From Pseudomonadota bacterium (GTDB lineage Bacteria; Pseudomonadota; Alphaproteobacteria; UBA2136; UBA6156): DNA of 15,249 nt. Both the position numbers and the translations under genes were made by a program. Positions 7,773-12,895 of the stretch are shown here, piece by piece. The notes under the pieces were generated by a model. That model was given only the letters and a program-made list of their open reading frames with translations, ran no database searches and was not told the origin of the DNA. Every line of letters begins with the position of its first letter. Position 1 is the first letter of the stretch. The stretch is taken from NCBI GenBank assembly GCA_009927255.1, contig RFNJ01000160.1, positions 1 through 15,249 of the forward strand. The letters are read 5' to 3'.

Positions 7773-8933
7773 ATGCAAGACGCTCTCCCCACGCATCTGG
7801 GCACACCCGTTGTGCCCACCATCATCAACTTCAACCACCCAGAAGCCCCCGAGCAATTCGCCCAAAGCCTGCACCAAACCGGCTTTGCGATTGTTTCAGT
7901 GGCCAACGGCGAACTTGGCATCTACCAAAGCCAAATCGCCGCTGCGCGGGATGAAAACATCGCCTTCCTTGATAAACCGTTCAGCGAAAAGTTCCCTTCG
8001 CTGTTCCTGAACGACCCCTACAAGGATGGCGGCTGGTTCCCACTGGGTGCCGAAGGCAAAACTGGTGGCGAATCCAACCTACTGGAATACCTCCACCATC
8101 GTGCCAACCGCCGTGGAGTTGATTTTCAAGGCCACAGCTTTGAAAATACCTGGCACCTGTTCAAGGGGATGCAACGCCTCAACGACAAGCTCACCAGCTG
8201 GCTCATTCAGGCCATGCCGAAGGATAACTCCGCCCTGCCCACCATGCACCGCCTCTCCACCCAAATGGATGGCAGCATGCGCAGCACAATCCGCTTCCTC
8301 AAGTACTATCCCCATCATCCACTCAAGCCAGAAGTCCTTCCGGCCTTCGATGAAACGGGGAAAGTGCGCCTGTGGAACGACCCTCACGAAGACGGTGGCT
8401 GGCTCACCCTCATCCCCATGCAGTCCAAGCCTGGCCTGCAACTGATGGACACCCAAGGCAACTGGTATAACGTGCCCTGGGTGGATGAGAAAGACCGCGA
8501 CCCCACCCGCATCATGGTGGTAGTCAATGCGGGCGATATCCTTTCCGCCGCCAGCGGCGGCAAGTTCGCCCTCTGCCTGAGCAAAAAGCGTGAAGACGGC
8601 ACCGTAGATAAACTCCACGACCCCCTTACGTTTGAAGGCCACCGCGATGCCAGCGGCCCGCTGCACATGTGGCGCGACGGTTTTTACTACCAAAACCGCC
8701 GCCTGCGCCTCATCAAGCAAGGCTACTATCCTTCCACCACCCACCGCGTGGTGGCGGGTACCGAAGTCCGCACCTCCATGCCCTTCTTCTTCCACCTCAA
8801 CGGCTGGGCAGAAATCGGCGATGGCTGGGTGGCCTACGACAAAATGCGCGGCTACGTCCGCAACAAAGAGGCCCAGCGCGAACAAGCGCTGGCCACCATG
8901 TACGCGGCCAACGGCATCCAGCCCCCAAGCTGA
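7773..8933 (+). CDS. 2-oxoglutarate/Fe(II)-dependent oxygenase (isopenicillin N synthase-like)
   Basis: This 386-residue cytosolic enzyme begins with the usual IPNS-like N-terminal region (TGFAIVSVANGELGIYQSQ), then a double-stranded beta-helix core. The iron ligands are His205 and Asp207 (NDPHEDGGWLTL) and His324 (STTHRVV); Arg333 with Ser335 (EVRTSMPFF) form the RxS site that holds 2-oxoglutarate. GLQLMDTQGNW (about 216-226) and VVNAGDILS are typical core strands. All cofactor residues are present, so it should be active; the substrate cannot be told. AAGGAG lies 7 bases before the ATG, fixing the start. The gene follows a COG0523 metal chaperone but has its own candidate promoter, and it ends at a bidirectional terminator shared with ssb. 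At 386 residues it is somewhat longer than most single-domain family members (about 300-350). Confidence 0.9.
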   Translation: MQDALPTHLGTPVVPTIINFNHPEAPEQFAQSLHQTGFAIVSVANGELGIYQSQIAAARDENIAFLDKPFSEKFPSLFLNDPYKDGGWFPLGAEGKTGGESNLLEYLHHRANRRGVDFQGHSFENTWHLFKGMQRLNDKLTSWLIQAMPKDNSALPTMHRLSTQMDGSMRSTIRFLKYYPHHPLKPEVLPAFDETGKVRLWNDPHEDGGWLTLIPMQSKPGLQLMDTQGNWYNVPWVDEKDRDPTRIMVVVNAGDILSAASGGKFALCLSKKREDGTVDKLHDPLTFEGHRDASGPLHMWRDGFYYQNRRLRLIKQGYYPSTTHRVVAGTEVRTSMPFFFHLNGWAEIGDGWVAYDKMRGYVRNKEAQREQALATMYAANGIQPPS

Positions 8934-8957
8934 AAGCCCAAAACCGCACCACAAAAC

Positions 8958-8989
8958 AAAAAACGGCAGCCCCACGGCTGCCGTTTTTT
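8958..8989. terminator. bidirectional intrinsic terminator between oxygenase gene and ssb
   Basis: An A6 run, the stem ACGGCAGCC 8963-8971, loop CCAC, GGCTGCCGT 8976-8984 and a T6 run form a 14-bp perfect inverted repeat. It works on both strands: it ends the oxygenase transcript (T run on +) and the ssb transcript (A run on + is a T run on -). Confidence 0.92.
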
Positions 8990-9001
8990 AATAATTAGCC
9001 C

Positions 9002-9463
9002 CTAAAACGGAATCTCATCATCAAAAGGCGCATCGGTGCTAATCTTCTTCGGCGCACTAAAAGCCTTGGCGCCACCACTCGGCGCACTCTGGTCATAGCC
9101 CCCTGCATCGCCGCCACCAGCGCTGCTGTCCTTACGGTCAAGCATGGTAAAGTTATCCACCACCACTTCGGTGGTATAGCGCTCTTGGTTTTCCTTGTCG
9201 GTCCACTTGCGGGTTTGCAGCTTGCCTTCCACAAAAATCTTCGAACCCTTCTTCAGGTACTTCTCCGCCACTTCCGCCCCCCGGAATACCACCAACCGGT
9301 GCCACTCCGTCCGCTCCTCGCGCGTGCCGGTCTGCTTGTTGGTCCAGCTCTCGGAAGTCGCCAACGTCATATTGGCAATCTTATCCCCACCTTGGGTACT
9401 CCGCACTTCAGGATCCTTCCCCAAGTTACCAATTAATATCACTTTATTTACACTACCAGCCAT
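9002..9463 (-). CDS. ssb: single-stranded DNA-binding protein SSB
   Basis: This 153-residue protein opens MAGSVNKVILIGNLGKDPEVR and has the full OB fold (about 1-110), including TEWHRLVVF and the basic KKGSKIFVEGKLQTRKW strand. A Gly/Ser-rich flexible linker and the acidic tip DDEIPF follow, the tail that recruits repair and replication proteins. It coats single-stranded DNA as a tetramer during replication, recombination and repair. ATG 9463 is chosen because GGGGAG lies six bases upstream and homologues begin here; the frame stays open seven codons further up (to 9484) but that part has no homologous character. It is divergent from bolA and has a good promoter at 9499-9526. No LexA-type site was recognised in the leader. 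Confidence 0.97.
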   Translation of the reverse strand: MAGSVNKVILIGNLGKDPEVRSTQGGDKIANMTLATSESWTNKQTGTREERTEWHRLVVFRGAEVAEKYLKKGSKIFVEGKLQTRKWTDKENQERYTTEVVVDNFTMLDRKDSSAGGGDAGGYDQSAPSGGAKAFSAPKKISTDAPFDDEIPF

Positions 9464-9498
9464 AACACACTCCCCTCTCCTCACGTTTCATTTGCCGC

Positions 9499-9526
9499 AG
9501 ATTACCACAGTCCCACCACAACGCAA
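9499..9526 (-). promoter_or_regulatory. candidate promoter for ssb
   Basis: On the minus strand TTGCGT (9526-9521) is followed after 16 bases by TAATCT (9504-9499). The start of transcription would be near 9492, giving a leader of about 29 bases that contains the ssb ribosome site. Hexamer quality and position are both good. Confidence 0.5.
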
Positions 9527-9547
9527 ATCTTGCTTTTGCCGCCCAGC

Positions 9548-9553
9548 TATGCT
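9548..9553 (+). promoter_or_regulatory. candidate -10 element for a near-leaderless bolA transcript
   Basis: TATGCT, within GCTATGCT, lies 11 bases before the bolA ATG, so transcription would start within a few bases of the start codon. This would explain the absence of a Shine-Dalgarno site. No convincing -35 at 16-18 bases is seen; GCTATGCT resembles the alphaproteobacterial -10 form GCTANAWC. Confidence 0.35.
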
Positions 9554-9564
9554 ACCCCGCAAGC

Positions 9565-9819
9565 ATGGTTTCCCACTCTTATAAAAACCCACCTGAAAGC
9601 CCCATCGCTACCGAAGTCCGGCACAAAATCTGCGCCGCCCTGCCCGATGCCAAGGTCGAAATCACCGACCCCGACGGCGTGCACCTTGCCGCCACCGTCA
9701 TCAGCGCCCAGTTCAGCGGCAAAAGCAAACTGGCCCAGCACCGCATGGTCTACGCCGCGCTGGGCGATGCCTTCGAAGAACGCCTCCACGCCCTCCAACT
9801 CACCACCCGCGCCAGCTAA
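9565..9819 (+). CDS. BolA-family protein
   Basis: This 84-residue protein has a single BolA domain. The pattern VHLAATVISAQFSGKSKLAQHRMVYAAL contains the characteristic F-x-G-x-x-x-x-x-R/QHR stretch, where the conserved histidine can coordinate a shared [2Fe-2S] cluster, followed by the amphipathic C-terminal helix LGDAFEERLHAL. BolA proteins pair with CGFS monothiol glutaredoxins to bind, store or sense Fe-S clusters, and exactly such a gene follows 26 bases downstream, so the pair is almost certainly an operon. It is shorter than E. coli BolA (about 105 residues), close to IbaG/BolA2 size. There is no Shine-Dalgarno site before the ATG; a leaderless transcript is likely. Confidence 0.93.
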   Translation: MVSHSYKNPPESPIATEVRHKICAALPDAKVEITDPDGVHLAATVISAQFSGKSKLAQHRMVYAALGDAFEERLHALQLTTRAS

Positions 9820-9845
9820 ACTAAATCAACCAAGGAACAAACCCC

Positions 9846-10169
9846 ATGGACGCCACCATCAAAAAACAAATCGAATCGATCATCACCAACCACCCCGTGG
9901 TGCTGTTCATGAAGGGCACCGCCGATAGCCCGATGTGCGGCTTCTCCATGCGCGCGGTGCAAATCCTCGAAAAACTCGGCACCCCCTTCCACGATGTCAA
10001 CATCTTGCTGGATGACAACCTCCGCCAAGGCCTGAAAGACTTCGGCGACTGGCCCACCTTCCCCCAGCTCTACGTCAATCAAGAACTCATCGGCGGCTGC
10101 GATATCATGGTCGAAATGGCCCAAACCGGCGAACTCGCCCAACTCCTCAAGCCTCACACCACCCACTAA
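9846..10169 (+). CDS. grxD: CGFS monothiol glutaredoxin (Grx4/GrxD family)
   Basis: This 107-residue protein is close to the usual 105-115 for single-domain class II glutaredoxins. The active site CGFS is at 31-34, preceded by the glutathione-contacting Lys23 and the family insert GTADSPM. WPTFPQLYVNQELIGGCD holds the cis-proline TFP and the GG-CD motif for glutathione. Dimers bind a [2Fe-2S] cluster with two glutathiones and pass it to targets, or form a heterodimer with BolA, here encoded directly upstream. AAGGA about ten bases before the ATG is the ribosome site. No intrinsic terminator with a T run follows; the three small hairpins at 10195-10248 may shape the 3' end. Confidence 0.97.
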   Translation: MDATIKKQIESIITNHPVVLFMKGTADSPMCGFSMRAVQILEKLGTPFHDVNILLDDNLRQGLKDFGDWPTFPQLYVNQELIGGCDIMVEMAQTGELAQLLKPHTTH

Positions 10170-10194
10170 ATTATCCCTCCTAAGGTCAAGCCCA

Positions 10195-10248
10195 GACGGT
10201 GCAGCCGTCACCAAACCGCGCAGCGGTCATGCCGGCGAAGGCCGGTAT
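10195..10248. repeat. triple-hairpin, REP-like intergenic element
   Basis: Three short palindromes stand side by side: GACGG/CCGTC (10195-10199, 10205-10209), ACCGC/GCGGT (10215-10219, 10223-10227), and ATGCCGGC/GCCGGTAT (10229-10236, 10241-10248, with one G-T pair). The third, GCCGGCGAAGGCCGG with its flanks, is like the short dispersed palindromes frequent between genes in many alphaproteobacteria. No T run follows, so it is not a standard terminator. It sits between grxD and the promoter of the WG-repeat gene. Confidence 0.6.
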
Positions 10249-10308
10249 CCACGAAAATCCTCTCTCACAAAAAGCACCAAGCCCCCCTCTATCACTCCAT
10301 CTCTCCCC

Positions 10309-10337
10309 TTGACACCCCCCACCCCAAAGCATACTAA
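10309..10337 (+). promoter_or_regulatory. strong sigma70-type promoter for the WG-repeat gene
   Basis: A consensus -35 TTGACA (10309-10314), a 17-base spacer and a -10 TACTAA (10332-10337) make the best promoter in the window. Transcription from about 10344 leaves a leader of about 60 bases before the GTG at 10405. The TTG of the -35 can be mistaken for a start codon because the frame stays open. Confidence 0.75.
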
Positions 10338-10404
10338 CCCAACACATCTATCCCGTTTCCCTGCCCCCCAAAACCAAACCAGGGGCCAACCTCAGGAGAT
10401 TCCC

Positions 10405-10839
10405 GTGCTTCTCGAAGAGCTAATGGAAAAATTCAACTACGACTTCGTGGGTACTCTCAACGGAGGGCTGTTAACAGTCCGCCAAGGTAATAAATGGTTC
10501 CATATCCACCTCAACGGTACACCTGCGTATACCAAAAGATATGACTTTGTCAGCGGTTTTTCCGAAGGTCTAGCGCGAGCGTGCGAATACAACCAATGGT
10601 TCCATATCAACCGCCATGGCAACCCAGTGTATGGCAAACGGTATGAACACGTTGGCGACTTCCAAAATGGCCTTGCGGTCGTCTGCGAAGATAGCCGCTG
10701 GTTCCACATCGACCACTACTGCAATCCAGCCTATCCCGAAAAGTATGATGGTGTCGGAGCCTTCCACCAAGGTACAACATGGGCTCGTCAAAATGGTAAG
10801 GAGTTTTACATCCTCCCCACTGGCGTCCTTATAGACTAA
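10405..10839 (+). CDS. small WG-type repeat protein (four 34-residue units)
   Basis: GTG 10405 is the start because AGGAG lies six bases upstream, giving 144 residues; the frame is open further up only through the promoter. After 11 residues the protein is built of units beginning at Tyr12, Tyr46, Tyr80 and Tyr114, each 34 residues. The pattern is Y-[DE]-x-V-[GS]-x-F-x-x-G-L-[AT], then W-F-H-I (31, 65, 99; degenerate EFYI at 133) and a turn with N-G/N-P. This matches the WG (KWG) beta-repeat family except that Phe replaces the Gly of WG. The function of that family is poorly known; units probably stack as beta-hairpins. There is no signal peptide. Codon use is less C-biased than in its neighbours, and it stands alone among palindromes with its own promoter and terminator, suggesting a laterally gained gene. 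Confidence 0.85.
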   Translation: MLLEELMEKFNYDFVGTLNGGLLTVRQGNKWFHIHLNGTPAYTKRYDFVSGFSEGLARACEYNQWFHINRHGNPVYGKRYEHVGDFQNGLAVVCEDSRWFHIDHYCNPAYPEKYDGVGAFHQGTTWARQNGKEFYILPTGVLID

Positions 10840-10851
10840 CCACAATCAAGC

Positions 10852-10884
10852 AACACGCCACCCCCTCAAAAGGGTGGCGTGTTT
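10852..10884 (+). terminator. intrinsic terminator of the WG-repeat gene
   Basis: A perfect 12-bp stem, AACACGCCACCC 10852-10863 with GGGTGGCGTGTT 10872-10883, encloses an 8-base loop and begins 12 bases after the stop codon. The T tract is short (TTT), but the stem is long and GC-rich. Confidence 0.75.
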
Positions 10885-10911
10885 GCAGATACCCCCAAGC
10901 CACAGGCCTCC

Positions 10912-10980
10912 GTGCCGGAAGCCAAGCGGGTCAGCATTTGCGTCTGTGCAAATGCTGGGGCCCCGCTAGCTATCCGGCAC
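10912..10980. repeat. 69-bp nested palindrome, possible structured RNA or mobile palindrome
   Basis: Four stem blocks nest around one loop: GTGCCGGA 10912-10919 with TCCGGCAC 10973-10980; AGC 10920-10922 with GCT 10969-10971; AGCGGG 10925-10930 with CCCGCT 10962-10967; CAGCATTTGC 10932-10941 with GCAAATGCTG 10948-10957, loop GTCTGT. That is 27 paired bases per arm with only small bulges. It begins 28 bases after the previous terminator and lies in the roughly 280-base gene-free stretch 10885-11164. Neither strand carries a credible gene here. It matches no RNA family that I recognise. Confidence 0.65.
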
Positions 10981-11030
10981 CACCCGTGTCGCCCCCTCTC
11001 CACGCAGCACTTCCCTATAAAGTACCGCCC

Positions 11031-11089
11031 GTCCTCGAATGGCCCGCACCAACCAACCCTAAGCACAAAACCCTCGGCCATTCGGGGAC
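11031..11089. repeat. 14-bp inverted repeat with a 31-base loop
   Basis: The arms are 11031-11044 (GTCCTCGAATGGCC) and 11076-11089 (GGCCATTCGGGGAC), paired throughout with one G-T pair, around a loop at 11045-11075 rich in A and C. No T run follows on either strand, so it is not an ordinary terminator for the thioredoxin-like gene that ends at 11165. It is the second large fold in the same gene-free stretch. Confidence 0.55.
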
Positions 11090-11164
11090 CCACCAATCCT
11101 CTCGCTTCCAACCTACAACAAGCACCACCCCACCCAACCGTTAACCCGTTCATCCCTGCATCCG

Positions 11165-11689
11165 TTAATCCGCCCTCAACACCTCTCTCACCCGCCCAAT
11201 CATCGCAGAGTGCCCCCAATCCCGCTCTCCCACCTCCACCATCTGCACGGTCAGGCTCGGGTCAAGCACATAGGTCACCGGTATCGCCAGCGCCCCCATC
11301 TCACGTCGCGTCACCGCCCCCAATGGGTCAAACCAAATCTGCACCCCCTGCCCCCAAGTCTGCCCGCGTAAAAAATCCTTCACCACCTGCGCGGTGGCAT
11401 CGGTGGCAATCGCCACCACCGTAAACTCACCACCGCGCCCCAATGCATCCAGCGTCGGCATCTCGCGCAGGCACGGCGTGCACCACGTCGCCCACACATT
11501 CAGCACAATCGGCTTGCCACCGGCCACATCGCGCAGCGGCTGCAGCTGCCCATCAAGCGTCTGCACCTCAATCTTGCTAAAATCCGCACCAACCCAACGC
11601 TGCAACGCCTCTTGGCTGGCCGATTCTGGCTCAGAACACCCACCAATTAAACTACAAATAAATACCAAATAAATACTGAAACGACTCAC
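11165..11689 (-). CDS. TlpA/ResA-like thioredoxin-fold lipoprotein
   Basis: Read from GTG 11689, this is a 174-residue protein with a textbook lipoprotein signal: Arg3, a hydrophobic core, and IGGC ending at Cys18. The thioredoxin fold follows, with WATWCTPCLREMP placing the redox pair Cys70 and Cys73, and the cis-proline segment AIPVTYVLDP. TlpA/ResA-type proteins act outside the inner membrane as thiol-disulfide reductants, often in cytochrome c or oxidase assembly; the target here is unknown. The start was chosen because its GTG overlaps the TGA of the upstream tetR-like gene (GTGA), with GAAGG a few bases before, and because it yields the right signal length. The ATG at 11734 would add 15 charged residues and is less likely. 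Translation is probably coupled to the regulator gene. Confidence 0.9.
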   Translation of the reverse strand: MSRFSIYLVFICSLIGGCSEPESASQEALQRWVGADFSKIEVQTLDGQLQPLRDVAGGKPIVLNVWATWCTPCLREMPTLDALGRGGEFTVVAIATDATAQVVKDFLRGQTWGQGVQIWFDPLGAVTRREMGALAIPVTYVLDPSLTVQMVEVGERDWGHSAMIGRVREVLRAD

Positions 11690-12312
11690 CCAACCACGCC
11701 TTCTTTCAAGCACGCAGTGGCAAAAACCTTCCATTTTTGGTTCGCCGGAACCTGCGGCAGCCCAAAACTATAACAAACCGCCGTCCCCACCAAAAAACCA
11801 TATAACATTTCAACAGCTTGCTCTGGTGTCATGCCACTCACCAATGCACCTTGCGCCTCACCAAATTTCAGCAATTGCGCCAACTGCGCGCGCACTTTGG
11901 CACTCAAAAGCTTCAGCCTTTCCGCCATCGGCGTGGCTTCCGTGCTGCCGCCGCCCAAAAACAACCGCGCCAAGCCAGGGTGGCCCTCCAAAAACGCCAT
12001 ATGCTGCTCAAAAACCAGCTCCAACCGCTTCGCCGTCACATCGGTCTGCTTGGGCACAACATTCAATGGTCCCAATATGTTAGATTCCATATAAGCGGCA
12101 ATCGCCTCAAAAATTTCATCCTTGCTTTTATAATGCCGATAAATCGCGCCATCGGTCACATGAATTTCCTGCGCAATCCGCTGCACCGTAATTTTATTTG
12201 CCGGATTTTCCAAAAGTGTCGCCACCGCCTTCAAAATCCGCAGCTGCCCAGCCGTCATCTCATTGGTTGCAACCATCTTTTTCAAATCTTTCCGCTTGAT
12301 GTAAACAACCAT
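11686..12312 (-). CDS. TetR-family regulator, SlmA-like
   Basis: A 208-residue protein (from ATG 12312) with an N-terminal TetR helix-turn-helix: ITVQRIAQEIHVTDGAIYRHYKSKDEIFEAI (given here in parts: recognition helix VTDGAIYRHY at 52-61). The C-terminal all-helical domain carries FLEGHPGLARLFLGGG, which recalls the ERNPGLTRIL segment of the nucleoid-occlusion factor SlmA, as does the overall size. It may be a SlmA-like division factor or a local repressor; I favour a general TetR call. A second ATG at 12276 (GGAAAG upstream) would give 196 residues, nearer to SlmA length, and would free an inverted repeat at 12301-12316 to act as an operator. The thioredoxin-like lipoprotein gene overlaps its stop by four bases. 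Confidence 0.9.
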   Translation of the reverse strand: MVVYIKRKDLKKMVATNEMTAGQLRILKAVATLLENPANKITVQRIAQEIHVTDGAIYRHYKSKDEIFEAIAAYMESNILGPLNVVPKQTDVTAKRLELVFEQHMAFLEGHPGLARLFLGGGSTEATPMAERLKLLSAKVRAQLAQLLKFGEAQGALVSGMTPEQAVEMLYGFLVGTAVCYSFGLPQVPANQKWKVFATACLKEGVVG

Positions 12313-12316
12313 TTAC
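12301..12316. promoter_or_regulatory. possible TetR-type operator
   Basis: The interrupted inverted repeat GTAAA-6-TTTAC is of the size and symmetry used by TetR-family dimers. It overlaps the first ATG of the regulator gene and faces the divergent small-gene pair. Autoregulation is plausible but only inferred. Confidence 0.3.
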
Positions 12317-12343
12317 CTGAAAACCACCCCCAACACAACCCCC

Positions 12344-12372
12344 TTGCGAACATCATTTAAATGCGGTATACA
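12344..12372 (+). promoter_or_regulatory. candidate promoter for the tandem small genes
   Basis: TTGCGA (12344-12349), a 17-base spacer and TATACA (12367-12372) form a good sigma70-type promoter in an AT-rich patch. The expected leader is about 50 bases, ending with the AGGAG before ATG 12431. The same patch probably holds the divergent promoter of the tetR-like gene. Confidence 0.6.
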
Positions 12373-12430
12373 TATAAATCTAACTACATAAAAAGACCCA
12401 TCTTTCCTCCCTCTCACACAGGAGCCCACC

Positions 12431-12628
12431 ATGGCTTGGTTCGGAAAATCCCCCTTCAAAGTCGTCCGCGTCGGCAACTGCGGCTACGAATCCCCCGAGT
12501 ATGCTGAAAGTGAAGTCGAAGCCGTCGGCCGCGCAACAACACGCTCGATTGATGGCAACACCTACGCCATCATCAACACTTCAAGCAACACCGAAGTCGG
12601 TCGCTATAAGGGTGGTAAACGCACATGA
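12431..12628 (+). CDS. small hypothetical protein, first of a related pair
   Basis: A 65-residue protein with AGGAG seven bases before the ATG and a good promoter upstream, so it is very likely expressed. It is soluble, with no signal peptide or membrane span. After a short basic N-terminus comes a predicted helix around residues 24-38 (YAESEVEAVGRA) and two strands (TYAIINT, EVGRYKGGK). Residues from about 28 onward align with the next gene's product: EA-x-x-RA, a Ser, Ile, and [GA]RY with one gap. Its TGA overlaps the next ATG (ATGA), so the two are translated together. I do not recognise the family. Confidence 0.75.
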   Translation: MAWFGKSPFKVVRVGNCGYESPEYAESEVEAVGRATTRSIDGNTYAIINTSSNTEVGRYKGGKRT

Positions 12629-12834
12629 TAAAATCCAACCAAACCCACCCCTACCGCGTCACCGAAGGCGGCGACTACGCCGCCCAAACGCGGGGCTACT
12701 ACGAAACCTTGTTAGAAGCCAAAAATCGGGCAAGAAAACTCTCGCTTTCCAGCGGCACCATCTGCTGCATCTGGCAAGGAGACACCATCACCGCCCGCTA
12801 CGCCAACGGCCAAAAGCAAGGCCCCCAAGCCTAA
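12625..12834 (+). CDS. small hypothetical protein, second of a related pair
   Basis: A 69-residue soluble protein whose ATG overlaps the previous stop by four bases, with GGTGG a short way upstream. A helix (YYETLLEAKNRARKL, about 26-40) is followed by strands TICCIWQ and ITARYANG. Shared positions with its neighbour (EA-x-x-RA, Ser, Ile, ARY-x-x-G) and equal order of helix and strands suggest duplication and divergence. Two adjacent cysteines at 47-48 are not shared. A strong terminator begins 15 bases after the stop, closing a two-gene operon. The family is not recognised; a compact helix-plus-beta-hairpin fold is inferred. Confidence 0.75.
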   Translation: MIKSNQTHPYRVTEGGDYAAQTRGYYETLLEAKNRARKLSLSSGTICCIWQGDTITARYANGQKQGPQA

Positions 12835-12848
12835 GTTTAATGGCCTAA

Positions 12849-12878
12849 CCAAAAGCCTCCCACACGGGAGGCTTTTGG
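12849..12878. terminator. bidirectional terminator between the small genes and yidC
   Basis: A perfect 13-bp stem, CCAAAAGCCTCCC 12849-12861 with GGGAGGCTTTTGG 12866-12878, closes on ACAC. The A4 and T4 tracts lie within the stem, so the hairpin can serve the small-gene operon on + and the yidC transcript on -. Confidence 0.8.
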
Positions 12879-12895
12879 CCTTCCACCATCAGCAT

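Noticed and set aside
8079..8975. 298-codon minus-strand frame opposite the oxygenase gene
   Set aside because: It runs through the bidirectional terminator and is antisense to a complete enzyme; no domain is seen.
10309..10404. TTG start at 10309 that would lengthen the WG-repeat protein by 32 residues
   Set aside because: This TTG is part of a TTGACA -35 element with a well-placed -10 at 10332; AGGAG before GTG 10405 marks the real start.
10885..11164. 6S RNA, SRP RNA or tRNA in the gene-free stretch
   Set aside because: The stems do not assemble into the long closing helix and central bubble of 6S RNA, no SRP loop motif is present, and no tRNA cloverleaf or TTC loop could be formed.
10866..11219. 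117-codon minus-strand frame across the palindromic region
   Set aside because: It spans a terminator and two large hairpins, has no ribosome site and encodes no recognisable fold.
11690..11734. ATG 11734 as start of the thioredoxin-like lipoprotein
   Set aside because: It adds a charged stretch before the signal peptide and lies deep in the tetR-like gene; GTG 11689 with a GTGA overlap and GAAGG gives a proper lipoprotein signal.
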